A stretch of DNA of 64,000 nucleotides from Eleginops maclovinus (Eukaryota; Chordata; Actinopteri; Perciformes; Eleginopidae), in assembly GCF_036324505.1 (NCBI RefSeq), contig NC_086366.1, forward strand, positions 11,339,927 through 11,403,926. Direction: 5' to 3'. This document shows positions 1 through 12,498 of this stretch, piece by piece; the stretch's first letter is position 1, and every line of letters starts with the position of its first letter. Under the pieces are notes generated by a model, which searched no databases, was not told the DNA's origin, and worked only from the letters and a program-made list of their open reading frames with translations. Made by a program: the position numbers and the translations under genes.

Positions 1-3000
1 CTACCAAAGCCAACTGTCTGCTGCAGTATAAGCTCATATTTACACTGTGACAGTACACTGTACACTGACAGTATGAGCATGATCAATCTTTTCATAACTT
101 ACAGGTCTAAGGTATTCTGAATTCACAGCTACCCTTTCTTAAAATCTTGTGATCTCAATCATAATCAAGCTAAATTTTAAACCATACTTTCCTTACCCTC
201 AAAGACGATGTCCCACAAAAAGGACAGTATGATATACTGAAGGTGTGTATGAGACACATACTCTGTTTAGAGAAATGTGTCGAAAGGCCATAAATGTTCC
301 TGTAGACATGCCTCATGATTTACACCCGCAACACTTTCTTGACAGAGCAGATAGACCTATGAGCAGTTTAAATACAATTTTGTGACTTAGTATTGATTAA
401 CATCAAGTATTTGTTTCTCTGAACGAGGTGTCATATGCTGTTATCCAGTCATTATGTGTAAAATACCACTCAACACTTAGATTGTGTTTCAGAGCATTCC
501 TAGTTACTTACTTTCTGCTCGCTGAGAGAGCAGCTTTAGTCAAAATTTCTTGCAGGATTGAATAACAGTCAAAGCGCTCATGCAGTAAAAGTGGGAACGT
601 TTTACCATTAACAGTAATGGCTAGATCAGTGAAAGGGGTAACAGTAGCAGCAATACTTAGGACACACAATGGATGCACTGATTTTGTAGAGTAGACAGAG
701 GAAACGTTCCACAGACAAATGCAAACTAGCCCCAAACTTTTCCGAATTGTGCTCTTCACTACCTGGAATATTCCATCTGCTCTCATCGTTTGGCAGCTCT
801 TCTGTTATGACTCATGGCTGATGCTCTGTCTTTGAAAAAAGGAGAAATAAACAACTTCCTTACCAACCAGTGAAAAAGTAGATGCTAATTTACATTACTA
901 AGCTTTATAACAAGACCAGTGCAACAAACACTCTATGAAGCTAGGAAATTGGTTGGGAATTATTTTGTGTATATGTAAACTGTGGGATATGTTCTTAATA
1001 ATAGATAGCTATTATCCCCTTTGAATGTTTGTGTATGATGCTTGTGTCTTTGAAAATCATACAGAGGAATAGACTGTCTTGCAGCTTCACAGTTTATTTT
1101 AAAGTCCATATTGTTGTAAGACCTCTCATATACATCTGGGTTATCATGTGTATTTTTGCTTGGTTATATCAAAGTAGAAAACCCCTGCTGTCTGCCTGCT
1201 GTAATGCAGAGGGTCAAAGAAAATAACAACTCTTTTACTATGGTTGATGCAAATAACTGGTCAGAAACTGCCAAGTAACTCACTTTGAGGATAGCATTTA
1301 TCATATAACACAATTTTTTTAACTTTTAGCTAATTTCTAGCATAGTTTATCAACAGAGCAATGAAATAACTAGAAGACATCTACATGTATTGCTGGGTGA
1401 AACTATATAGTAACAGGGTGCATTTAAATATCAGAATCTTTCTGCTAATTGGTAATAGAAAAGCCTGTAGTTCCTTATTTGTTTAATGTTGGTAAAGTCT
1501 TGGACTGCAGGTCCAAGATTTTGCCAACTCAGGAGGAACTCTTTTCCCTGGAAATGTATCACATGCCTGTTGATGAGTATTTAGGGAAACGATTGACCTG
1601 AATAGAGGACAGCGCATTGTATTGAAATGCTTTATTGCCTCTAAAAGGCTTCTAATCAAATAGCATCCTTAATTTAACTTGATTTGTGGCAACATGTCGG
1701 GATGAAATTCCTGAAGTTTGTTTAACAAAAGAGGTGGTCTAGTGGAAGATTCGCTCAATTATCATGAAGGGAATATTGTTTTACGTATTGTTTAAGCCCT
1801 TTTGTATTTATGCGTTTCATAGCACTGGAGGAAGAGAATGCCTCCTGTAAGTGTGTGTTTGTTTGTGTGTGTAAGAAGGCTGGTGTGTATGAGAGCTGGC
1901 GTGTTGTCCAGTGTTTGAGTCCCTGCTGAAGGAATTTGTCACAGAGCTGACAGTTTATCAGCTCGGGCAGAAAACTGCTGAGTAGCTGCTGTTTGTTTTT
2001 CACTGTTCTTGCAATGACACTGACAGCTGAAAAAAAGACAAATCGAGTATCAACACAGCATTTTAGGAAAATTATTGCCAGACCCTTAATCTGCATGAAT
2101 AGGATTTCGAAATGGGTCACTTCACTATATTCAAAATAAATAGTCACATTAAGTATGGACTAATGTTCCCACTAAGCTGGCAAATGTATTAGATTGTCAA
2201 AACAGTATTCATTATTGCAATCTATCATTTGCTTTGCTTCTGAACAAAAAGTGTTTTTTTTTATGTTTGCTCTTTTTTTTTTTTTTTTTGTGACCAGTTG
2301 TTACTCATCACGCATGCCTGTTATTCACAAAGTGCATCAGCTCAATGCTCCTGTATTTACCGAGCAGGCAGGAGTAAGCCGATCTCACCTTATTTAATCT
2401 GCAGCAACGGTCATCGCTCAACCCTCATGCGCACTTTAAATTATGAAATATCTCATCATGTGTCTCAACATCTTTGGGAATAAAGCTATGTTTAATTTTA
2501 AATTGCTCTTCTCATCCTGTCATATTTCAAAATGCTATTGTATCTATGGAATAATTAAGGAGGGGCTTTGAATGAATGAATGAATGATGTTCCGGGGAAT
2601 TAGCTCTGCTCAGTGCTCACTGACACTGCCTGGCAACATATTCAGCTGAGTAAATCCTCTTTTTTATAAAAAACAACCCAAAGAAATCTGACTGCAGCCT
2701 TTCTCTTGTAAATATTTAATGTAACTACTCTGCAGCTCTCCCTGAATCCCTCTGGAATTACTGCAGATTTTAAAAAGCATGATAAAACTCATTTTTGTGA
2801 CTACAAAGCTGTGTAGAGAAACAAAGAATTGACATCTATTCTTCTTTTTGGAGCTGAAGGGGGGAGAAAAACCCTCTATGTTTCCAGACACTGCACTGGA
2901 TTGAATAATTTATTCTTAAAAAAAAGGTCATATTGTGCCCTACAAGATATTTTTGACTGTAATTCCCCTAGAGAGTAAGACCATGTATTTTGGATATATA

Positions 3001-4889
3001 CCTCAAGAATGGTTGAAAAGAGATACATATTTAATGAATATACTGCTGGTGGCTGGTAAAAAGGACCTTACCAGGAAATGATTATCACAGGAGAGCCCAA
3101 CTGTGAAAGCATGGATGGAAATTACAATGGACATTTACCAAATGGAGAAGATAACAGCATATGTTAATCATAAATTGGAACAACTTCCTTCCCACTGGGA
3201 AAAATGGATTAACTACATAACGCCCCATAGACCTGATTTTATTTTTTCAAACAACTGATTAGGCCTATGTCAGGAAGACAAGATCACTCCCTCCCTGTTC
3301 ATAGTTTTTGTCTCCTTTTTGTTTTGTTTTTTCTTTTTGAATGTGTGTATCTTTTATAAAAAAACTGTTCTGACATTTGTGGCAAACATGGATATGTGGG
3401 ATACTGTATCTGAACTGTATTGAATTGTTCATTTGATGCTGAATGTCAATAAAAAAAGGTAATATTCAGAGCTTCAACTGAAACAGATCTTTTCAGAGCT
3501 AAGCCTATGATTTTCAATCAATAAAGAATACATTTTAGGCTGACTTATGTCTGTTGATATGTCAAGTATGTAAGCATGTATTTTTCTTTCAAAATGAATG
3601 CCACGTATAGTACAAACACTTCTTTCCTTCACTGACACCGCTATAGGCATGTAATGTTTCTAGTAAACAACAGTTTACTGTAAACATGCAGATAGAAAAA
3701 AAAACAATAGCAGAACTATTAGATTTTAAGAGTTTCTCAAGAGCCTTAAAGGGAAAGATAAAAAGCTGCTAAGCTGAAATCAGGAAATGATTCCTGAGCC
3801 TTGTTTTGAAGGAAAAAAAGATTTTGGGTCAAAGAAAAGTCCTTTTAAAGATATGAAAGACACATACTCTAAGTTAATGTTGAGTTCATATCATTCAACT
3901 ACATCCTCCTCAACATTAAAGTTTAAAAAAAAGTAAAACAAAATTAACAAGAGCTCAGGTTGAAAAAATATGTTTTCTGTACGTAAGCAATTTTTGTTAG
4001 TGTGCCAATTTTGCACCAAGCCCAGTGTGAGCTTTGTGCAGGTTGAGGCTGTCTGCGCAGAGAATACGTCTGCATGGTTTTCATCACATTAATGAGATTG
4101 GTGAAGGATAACATTTTGCACAAAGACTCTACACTGTCTGATAACTGCCTCAAAGCTTTCAAGTTAATGTTACCAATCCATTGCCTTGTTTTGGCCCTTG
4201 TTTAGGCAACATTGTAATGGCAGTATCTCAGGATGCATAAGTTTCGTTTGGTTATGTTCAAGTACCAAACTGTATTTCCAAGTATATCAGTCCAACAACG
4301 TTTGGTTCCTCAAATGTTTGAAATCATTTGATGAAACTATAAAATATAATATAATGAATTCAGTAATATGACAAATGTTTACTGTGTTTTCTTCCGATGA
4401 AGTGATGACAGTTAAACCTTTTCTGTAGTATTACAGTGAACAGTGCTGAAGTAGCAGAGTTAAAGAGGGAAACACTTAATCCTGTAATTTTACTGAGTTC
4501 TCACTTCGCCTGGCGACTGTTTATTACTTTTCCATACAATAAAAAGTAGTAGTAGCCTACCATGCCATTTTCAGGTGTTACATCCGCATTTAGTTGAACG
4601 ACATGGAAACCATTTTCTCAAAGAAAGCATTGTTTCATTCTGTGCTATTATAACCAAGACACCAGGTCAGACTAATTTGCCTTTTCAGGTGCTTTTCCTG
4701 GGGACAAAAGGAACATTGTCCTTTCTCTGTAATATTGATATTAATGTAATGTCTTTCCCATCTCGTCTCATGGCTGGACACAGTAAACACAGAATTCCCC
4801 AGGAAATCTCCCATAACACTCACAATCCATCAACATTTTAGACATATGGAGAGATTATTATTTATTTTCTCCACCCAATCTCTCCACAG
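1..4889 (+). other. abhd15: inferred intron upstream of abhd15 exon 4890-5242
   Basis: No coding exon is recognisable here. The first visible abhd15 exon begins at a strong acceptor (pyrimidine tract ending in 'ctccacag'), and its protein starts in the middle of the hydrolase fold, so this stretch is read as intron. I looked for the preceding conserved block (a Pro-Asn-Ala-Trp-Gly motif in the human protein) and did not see it. The stretch contains an L1-type LINE fragment (2930-3460), a short T run near 2272 and a (GAAT)n run near 2570. The rest is AT-rich DNA without visible function. Confidence 0.5.
2930..3460 (+). mobile_element. L1-type LINE, 3' end of ORF2 plus 3' UTR (decayed)
   Basis: One frame from 2932 to a stop at 3256-3258 reads like the C-terminal end of an L1-clade ORF2 reverse transcriptase. 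Recognisable blocks are I-P-L-E-S-K-T, a G-Y-I-P-Q-E-W block, L-V-A-G-K-K-D-L-T-R-K, W-M-E-I-T-M-D-I-Y-Q-M-E-K and H-W-E-K-W-I-N-Y-I-T-P-H-R-P-D-F. A TGA at 3079-3081 interrupts the frame where family members have Trp (TGG), so this copy cannot make the full product. The frame is followed by about 200 bases of T-rich 3' UTR and an 'aataaaaaaa' tail near 3450, as expected of a 5'-truncated retroposed copy. The upstream part of ORF2 is missing. Assignment rests on recognising the family, not on a search. Confidence 0.75.
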
Positions 4890-5242
4890 TTGTGTGAAAC
4901 GGCACTGTCCCATGGCTACCTCCCTGCAGTGTTCAACCGCCGAAGCCACAACAGCACCCCGCTCACCACCCTCAAGCTGCAGCAGTTCGGGGACCCGGCA
5001 GATCTGCGCGAGGCAGTGCGCTACATTCGCCACCGACAGCCTGCAGGGAAACTGTATGCAGTTAGCGAGAGCACCGGGTCGGGCCTTCTCCTCTCTTACC
5101 TGGGGGAGTGTGGATCATCCAGCTATGTGACGGCGGCCGTCTGCCTGTCCCCCGTGTTTCGCTGTCAGGGCTGGTTTGAGAACGCGCTGTGTTGGCCCCT
5201 GCAGTGGACGTTGGTGCTCTACCAGAAGATTTGTCTCAGCAG
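4890..5242 (+). CDS. abhd15: abhd15 internal coding exon
   Basis: 353 bases that begin in phase 0 with TTG TGT GAA and end AGC AG before the donor gtatgt. The acceptor has a good pyrimidine tract (ctccacccaatctctccacag). The exon encodes the middle of the hydrolase fold with the V-S-E-S-T-G-S-G nucleophile-elbow region and the L-L-L-S-Y-L-G-E-C-G helix. G+C is clearly higher than in the flanking introns. Confidence 0.9.
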
Positions 5243-6168
5243 GTATGTACGGAAACATGCTGGTGAGGTATCAAGGGATGAGAGGGCAAAATGGTTATAA
5301 TACATTCATATCCTTCATCTTTAATGATTGATAGTGATACTCACTAAAGTTAACGCTGGGATCACAGGGACACCACTGCACACCTGTCAAACAAAAAACA
5401 AGAAATGATCAGACAGCTTATAAACAGGGTAAGAAGGTTTGCCAGTTTGGGCAAGATCAGATTAAAAAAAAACTATAATATGAGCAAATTAAAATGTCAG
5501 CAACTTTCCCTTATTATCCAAGCACAATTACAGCAAGTAGGGTAGTTCTTAGTCTATCCTGAAATATGTTTAACAGTAACCTTAGAGTTTTGCAACGTTT
5601 CGAGTCATCAGCAATTAACTTGATAAACCATGACCAAAACAACATTGTAACCTATCAAGAAATTATATTTGGAAAGGAGGCTGAAGATAAGCAGCATGTA
5701 CACATCCTATCACTTTGGAACACAGTGCACTAGTTGAAGCGTGAATATTGAGTTTTGAAAGACTGAACGGGATAAACAGCTTTCAGTTTTCCACAGGCAA
5801 TATATCTCCGTGTGAAAAAGATGACATAAGATATATAAGGATGGTGCTTAAGGTATACAAAATTGAGGAAAAGACAAATTACACCGAGACAACCATATCA
5901 TTTTGGATCTGAAATCAGACAGAAAGGAGACACGGTGACATAGGGAGTATAAGAAAAACAGACACAAGTAATCACTAATCCTTTACTGGAAAGGCACAGA
6001 CAATTAAAGAGACAATTAAGTTACTATAGCAACAGATGGTCTGCTCAGTGTCAAGTCATTGATTCTGAGAGACATCGTGACCCAGGTAGAGTTTCTCAAA
6101 TCAATGGCACCTGGGGAATATGAGTCCCATCCAGCTCTACAAAATTGATTTACTGGTATCCTCTTGTT

Positions 6169-6229
<61 letters not shown>

Positions 6230-6877
6230 GATAGGTACAAAACGGTGCTGGGTGAGACCATACAGACAGACACCCTGTTTTCCAGCTGTTCCCTTCGTGA
6301 CCTGGAGGAGGCGTTGTTCTGTCAGACAGCAGCTGCACCACAGGGGACGAGCAGTAGTTGCACTACTTCAGCTACCTGGGATGTTTACTGGGAACGCAAT
6401 GAGCCCTTGAGAGACGTGGACGAAGTGGCTATTCCTGTTCTGAGTGTGTGCGCACGGGATGACCCGATCCGCGGTGACGCCCAATCAACAATACCCTTGG
6501 AACTCTTTGAGACAAACCCACATTTTTTCCTCCTACTAACTGACCATGGTGGTCACTGTGGTTTCTCCACCCAGTCCGAAGGGAACCCAACTGGTGCATT
6601 TGGTTCAGTCAGTCCTGCGGCTGCACTGAACAGTGGGATGGGGAGCCGTCAGATCAGCTGGAGCCACAAAGCTCTGCTGGAGTTCTTCAGGGCGACCACA
6701 GACTTCTTCGCTGCAGAAGAGAGAACCAAGCAGCTTGTGGCCAGGAGGAGGGGGATGGGGGGAGGAGCAGGGGGGAGGACTTTCCGCCACCGCAGCGTCA
6801 GTACATGTAAACGAGTGCCAGAGTGTTCCCATAATATCCATGCCATTTACAACTGGCAGAGGTCCTATACACGATGA
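4890..6877 (+). CDS. abhd15: abhd15, abhydrolase domain-containing protein 15 (5'-partial, two exons)
   Basis: Join 4890-5242 and 6235-6877; the 992-base intron splits an Arg codon (AG/G), giving 331 residues and a TGA stop at 6875-6877. Compared by eye with human ABHD15, the run F-G-D-P-x-D-L-x-E-A-V-x-Y-I-R, the block L-L-L-S-Y-L-G-E-C-G-S-S-S-Y-V-T, the stretch L-R-D-V-D-E and the C-terminus W-x-R-S-Y-T-R are shared. The alpha/beta-hydrolase landmarks are Ser at 5070-5072 in V-S-E-S-T-G-S-G, the Asp-Asp-Pro acid loop at 6458-6466 and the G-G-H-C-G-F loop with His at 6554-6556. In mammals ABHD15 is an adipocyte protein that stabilises PDE3B and supports insulin suppression of lipolysis; the same role in fish is inference. 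Human ABHD15 is about 468 residues, so roughly 150 N-terminal residues, including the membrane anchor, lie on an unseen upstream exon. Confidence 0.9.
6171..6226 (+). repeat. (GT)28 microsatellite in abhd15 intron, abutting the 3' splice site
   Basis: An uninterrupted GT dinucleotide run of 56 bases ends 8 bases before the first base of the last abhd15 exon. It occupies the place where a pyrimidine tract would normally be. It contains no AG, so the first AG downstream of any upstream branch point is the used acceptor at 6233-6234. Confidence 0.97.
6235..6877 (+). CDS. abhd15: abhd15 terminal coding exon
   Basis: 643 bases. The first G completes the Arg codon, followed by TAC AAA ACG; human ABHD15 also has S-R-Y at this point, which supports the junction. 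The exon carries L-E-E-A-L-F-C, L-R-D-V-D-E, the acid loop D-D-P and the G-G-H-C-G-F loop. After the His loop there are about 25 extra residues, rich in Ser, Gly and Ala, compared with the human protein as I recall it. The C-terminal part is basic and glycine-rich and ends W-Q-R-S-Y-T-R before TGA. Confidence 0.9.
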
Positions 6878-7985
6878 GGGGAGCTTAATGGAAGCTAATG
6901 GACTTACTGGTGCTGTCTGATGTTGTTTAGGCAGATTTGGGATGTCAAGAACTCTGCCTGTGTGGCACTCAGTGTTAAGATGTCCAAAACTAGAAAAGTG
7001 CAGATGTTGTGAGGTCATGGAGTGTTTTCAAGTAGGTGTTGTTCTCACACACGTGAGGTTAGCCATAAAACACCCAGAGGACAAAACATCATGACAGGCC
7101 ACATGCTTGCATGCAGTTGCTGTGTTTAACTGCTGACACTAAACTCTAAAGATGAGTGGCTATATATTTTTCTAGGGACCGATACAAATCTCTTCACAAA
7201 CAGCTGTCAAGCTTTCAAGGATTATGTCACACACACATTATTGATTAATAGATTCATCTGCCTCACATTTTACAAAGTTTTCACAATTTATTTGTAGCCT
7301 ACTTACTGTAGTATATAGCTGTTATTCTTCATATCACCGACTATTGGAGGACAAATATTCAACATATTGTGCTTAGAGAACTAAGGAGATACAAATCTGG
7401 CAAAATATGAAGTTAATTCGAGCTAATTGTCTATTTAGTTTAATGAACTCATTCGGTGTTAAGGTACATTTCAAAGAAAATGTTGGTTTTTTTCAAGTTA
7501 GCTTTTAAAGGAAAAACTGTGTCATGAGGTAATGATGTTTTAATGAGCTTGCTGGAAGCACTTTATCATTTAAGATCTGGGCTCCAAGGTTTCAGTGCTG
7601 CTCAGGATCTGGAGGATGTGGAGCTGTGACGGAGGCTGGTTTCATATGAAGACCTAAAGCATCATAATGTTGTTTAGAAATTCCTCTGTAAAATAGAGCT
7701 ATTTGGGTTTAATCTTGTGAATTAAGCCAATTAATTATAAATATTTACATTAGACAAAGTAATACATATGTGGTTGAAAGTGTTCAGAGGTTTTAAAAGG
7801 TCGCCTCAACAGTTCAATAATGAAATCCAGGGTTCAGAGTAGTAAAAAGCCTCAAGACACAAAACTACCAGGCACTGTTTTTCACACATTTTTGTTTTGT
7901 TTCATAAACATGTGATACACCTTTTTAAATGTGTTATTTTGTGTGATGGAAGTTAAGAAATAAAAAATATAAAAGTATAAAATCA
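6878..7985 (+). other. abhd15: abhd15 3' untranslated region (inferred)
   Basis: Non-coding, AT-rich sequence follows the abhd15 stop. The first good polyadenylation hexamer is AATAAA at 7959-7964. The 3' end is inferred from that signal only. Confidence 0.45.
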
Positions 7986-8315
7986 ACAATATGTCCATAG
8001 AATAACATTTGATTGCATAGTATAATATTATTTCTCATGTATTACTTATATCACTGTATTTATAAAGTGCATTTCATTAAAGTTGGGATTCCTGTCAAAC
8101 CCCTGCAGAGTAAATGTTCATAGACACTCCCTATTATAGCACAATCCCCATCGCTCCGTGTGTGTGTGTTTGTACGAGTGTGTGACATTCACTGCAGTGT
8201 TTGTCCGCCCACTGAGCCTTATCCTCTCAGACAGCTGGAACACAGCAGTGTACACACAGACACACACAAAATGTGTGCCAGCAGACACATTGTCAACATG
8301 CATCCTCACCATCAA

Positions 8316-8334
8316 ACACACACACACACACACA
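8316..8334. repeat. (CA)n microsatellite
   Basis: A short perfect CA run lies inside a longer 8.16-8.51 kb stretch of imperfect CA/TG-rich sequence. Several spurious open frames rich in Thr and His, or in Cys and Val, come from this composition. Confidence 0.9.
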
Positions 8335-8949
8335 TACAAATACCCACACACGTAACACACATAGACACGCAAGCAGTCAAAAACATGCAGGATATTCTTA
8401 TACACACTCATTATCTACAGAAGGTTTTTCTCATACAGAAAATAACAGCCTGTGACAAACACACACATATACACAACACACTCACAAACACGCCAACACA
8501 GACACAGTGATTACTATACTATGTAAATGTCACCATTATTAATCCAGATAATGCTTAGGTCAAAGTAATCTGCAATGATAACAATGGCTAATTAGGATTA
8601 AAGAATTAAAATACAAAATATCAAACGAGATTTTCAATTGGTATTAAGACTGCTACGATTGTCTATAGTGTAGGTGGGACCAAACAAGCCACGATAACGA
8701 TGCGGTTTGTAGTAGTTACAGTTCTGTCCTATTCTCTTCCCTGTACACATGTTCATCCTTCATCTCAACAAAATTAAAATGTAATAGGAGTTTGACCTAG
8801 TTCAATAGTGCAGTCTGTCTCATTGTTATGCACATGATCAGGCACAAATTACTGTTTCATTACAGCAGTATTTCAGTGTGCTTAATTACGAGTTTAATAT
8901 TCACATATTAAGGCCTAATAGGCTTAAATACAGTACTTATGACAGGTAC

Positions 8950-9018
8950 ACTTTTTTTGTAAAGCACTTTGAATTGCCTTGTGTTGAAAGGTGCTATATA
9001 AATAAACTTGCCTTGCCT
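8950..9018 (+). mobile_element. LINE/SINE 3' tail (L2-like, teleost)
   Basis: The stretch contains 'gtaaagcactttgaattgcc' and then 'gtgctatataaataaa', followed by a short repeated 'ttgcct'. This arrangement (a pair of complementary core words, then ctatataaataaa and a tandem tail) is the usual end of L2-related LINEs and of the SINEs that borrow their tail in fish. Only the tail is evident; no reverse-transcriptase frame is seen upstream. Confidence 0.6.
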
Positions 9019-12000
9019 AATGCCTCTGCACATCATCGCAGTTAAATCTTACTAATGTTGTCATAACTTGTGTGTTTTCTGTAAATAACAGGCACACCAA
9101 CATCTGTCTATCCAATATGCAGTAAATAACATATGCTCCCAGTTCTGGTTCCAGTTCATTTTGTACACAAACATCTTCATGCTTTAAAGAAATGAAGCAA
9201 TCTTTTGTTTATTATGAGCTTATTGAACTTTAAGAAGCACTATTCTAAGTATCACTTGTATGCGATTCAGATTAGAAGGCACATTATTTCACTCTTGTTT
9301 TGAAAGGATCAGGAACAAAACCCATTCAATCTCTGGGATCTCTATGCAAGGCAAGTCTGTGGTTCTTTATTACAGGAAAGGAAATCTGGCCAGCACATGG
9401 TGAAAATGAGTATAGGTGACTGCAGGGGGCTTTATACTACCTGTCCTATTTTAGTTTTCACATTAAGCTTTATAATTTACAACTAAAAGCCGGCTATTCT
9501 TTCCTAGCAATAAGCTCTGGCTTTCATTTCCTTTCACTAGCAAATCAAGCTATTAAGATTGAATTGCCCTTTACCACTTTGCTTATTCAATTCAGACCCA
9601 ACCCTCTGCCTTAGTGATCAGAGACTGATTTGATTAAAATGATTGATATTTAATTAAGAAAGAGCTTGACATTCACATCACTTCGATTACACCAAATCCA
9701 AGGTTCTCTAAATCGAAGCTCACGCACTGTAGGGCATTTTTCTGAACTGGGACGATTAGAAGAATATATGATTGTATGATTCCATGAATACACAATGCTT
9801 ACTGTATTATAATGTTAATCAAAACAAAGAGGTACAATTGGGGATTCAGAGACTGATTAATTAAGCCTAGAGAGTAAATACACAATAGCACAGTCTTTAC
9901 ATGCAAGTAACGGACAAGATTTTGAGTCGACATCCTATTCAGTAAGCTTCTCGAAGTAAGTCTGAATCATTTTAGAATGAAGAAATCACACAGTATTCAC
10001 CTTAAAAATATAAACGCTGAATTCATAATTTCATATCTCAGTTCAGTACACTAGGGCCTTTGCTGGTTTGGAGAAAAGTTTGACATTTGGGGAATTATGC
10101 CTATATTATTTTGTGCCTAAAGTTAAATTAAGTGTCAAAATGTCAATGTGTGGATTTACGAGGGTTTCTGTGCAATAACGTACTGTTTTCAGCTGGGTGT
10201 AGGAAGTCCTGGAGTCTCTACCCGGATTCCTGAGAAGCTCATGGTGACACATAAAACCTCAGTGTTGTTTTAGCATTTAGGCTTTATGACAGATTAAACA
10301 AGCAATCTATAATGTTTCCTGTCTATGCTAAGCTAGGCTAAGCATTTCCTAGTTTATTATTATATTGCAAGCAATTTCCTTGATGCATTTGTCTTAAAAG
10401 CTTCTTGTATTGTACATAAGCTTTGGGCTTCATCAGCATTAACAGAACAGACTAGCTCTGAAAACCCATGTCCACACTGAGTATGTTCATGTCTACAATA
10501 GGATTTGACTCACTGAAACACTCACCAAAATCAACATGAGAGCTGTTTTGGGTCAAAGAGGAGCAGCAAAAAACATGACGTTGTCTACTCTCAGTACAAG
10601 TGTGGATTCAAGACTTCAACAATGTTTTATGTTTAAACACTATCACAGTAAACATTGACACATGCAGCAGCCAAAGCTTTTATCAAGTGGGCAGTTCTCT
10701 GGTTTACACAGTTTAGTACTTCATCCGATTCCTTGCATGTTTGCTAAACCAAAATCAGTGTGCTGCTAACTAGATACAATGTGTTCTGTTTATTGTCATT
10801 ATCAAGATGGTTTGAATGTGTGTTGCAGGTGTCCTATGTGTTAATGTATGTTTGTATGCAACCTGAGGGTACATTTGTTAATGTTACTGTAACAATGTGC
10901 AAGTTAAACATTTGGAAACCTGCGTGTACAGGTTTTGTGCATGCCACATATATGAAAAAGCTTTTGTAGAGTTTTCCAGAAGTGTTTTTACTTTAACAAG
11001 AGATGTTTACTGTTCTGCTGGTGTTTGGCTAGTGTGTAAAGTTAAGAAAGAATAGCCAGTAGTGTCTCAACTCTAAATATCATCTGGTGCAAAGTTTTAC
11101 CAAGACAACTAAAGTAATCAGAGAGCAGAGCAACAAAATGCCAACAACAATACAAACAGACAATTAGGTTTGGGTCACTGACAACCTAGCTGTTCTTGAA
11201 TAGGATGGGGATCGAGAAGTTAGGATTTAGAGTATTATGATGTTTATATGTTTCTAGGCGGTATACATAGGAGTTATGCTGTACAGAAGATGATTATATA
11301 GAGGCCTTCTTGTCTCCCTGCCTGGTGTTTACATTGTTTAAAACTTAAATAAAACACAAAAGATAATATAGTGGACAGGAAAGCGAGAGATAAACACCAC
11401 CAAGTCCTCCACTTTCTTACTGAAACTTTTGCTGTTTGTTAACCCTATTAACATTGTTTTCATGACTGTCAGGTTTCTGTTTATTTTATCTCAGCTTCAA
11501 GTGTGCCAAGAGGTATATACCTAGTGCGGTATATACATTATGTTTGCTGTAAATTCTGGGTGACATGTTGGTGCTTCGCTTCAAGTTTTATCACAGACCA
11601 GCAAGACTAAGACCGTTTACAATTTTTACAAAATGAAGAAAGAAAATGTACTTCGTCACAACATATAGTAAAACGTTTCTTTTATGAAATTAGAGGCTGT
11701 TAAATACTAAACATTAACATGCGGTATCTCTGATGCATTATTTACCACGGCACAGTTCATTGGGGTTAGTGAGTGAGATTGCTGACATAGCTTAAAAGGC
11801 CCAATAAGCTTCTCAGAAATCCAGTTACATCAGAAAACTGTGGGTTTCTCATCTCTTATTATAGGAGTAAAGATGTGGGTTGTTTCATTTATTGTAAATG
11901 TTGGGATTGATGTCTGGGTTTTGATCAGGCATTTATTTTAAATATCCTTTGTAACTTTTACCTCAAACAAATGTATCATTGTGTTCTGTTAAAGAAGTAT

Positions 12001-12459
12001 TTTAAAGCGCAGTACATAAGAATAAAAAAACACAACCCACAGAGTCAGGGATATCCCACAGAACATTACTCTGATCAGGAGCGCCATCTTGTGGATATTG
12101 TCTGGAAAATAGATTATTCTGGTCTCAATCTCAGTAGTTAAAACATGGCCTGTGTGTTCAAATCACAATTAAAATGTTATCCCCCAAAGCATAATAGATA
12201 GATATATATTTGTATCTAAATATTTGTATTTGTCCAATTGGCATTAATTGTATTGATTAAGAAAGTCTTTATAACATATTCCATTTACGTGTTTATATAC
12301 TCTTTTAATTTTATTTTACTTTCATGTTTTTCACGATTCTATTGCATTATTTTATTTCTATTCTCTTATTTCTTTCAGTATTTGTATTGGTTTTATTTAA
12401 TTTATTTTCTGTATACATTATTTTGCATTGTTTTTCATTGCCAAACCTACACTGTAGCT

Positions 12460-12498
12460 ACTGTGCATATGACAATAAAGCCTTTGAATCTTGAATCC
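12460..12498 (+). mobile_element. retroposon 3' tail
   Basis: The words 'gcatatgacaataaagcc' and 'tttgaatcttgaatcc' are typical of the ends of many fish LINE copies (acaataaa followed by repeated 'gaatctt'). The AT-rich sequence from about 12238 may belong to the same element. No coding capacity is seen. Class assignment is uncertain. Confidence 0.5.

Noticed and set aside
4846..5130. 94-codon frame overlapping the abhd15 exon in another phase
   Set aside because: A shadow of the abhd15 exon, which shows family homology in its own frame.
6120..6410. Open frames running through the (GT)n tract, including one that reads into abhd15
   Set aside because: The Cys-Val run is the repeat translated; homology to ABHD15 begins only at 6235.
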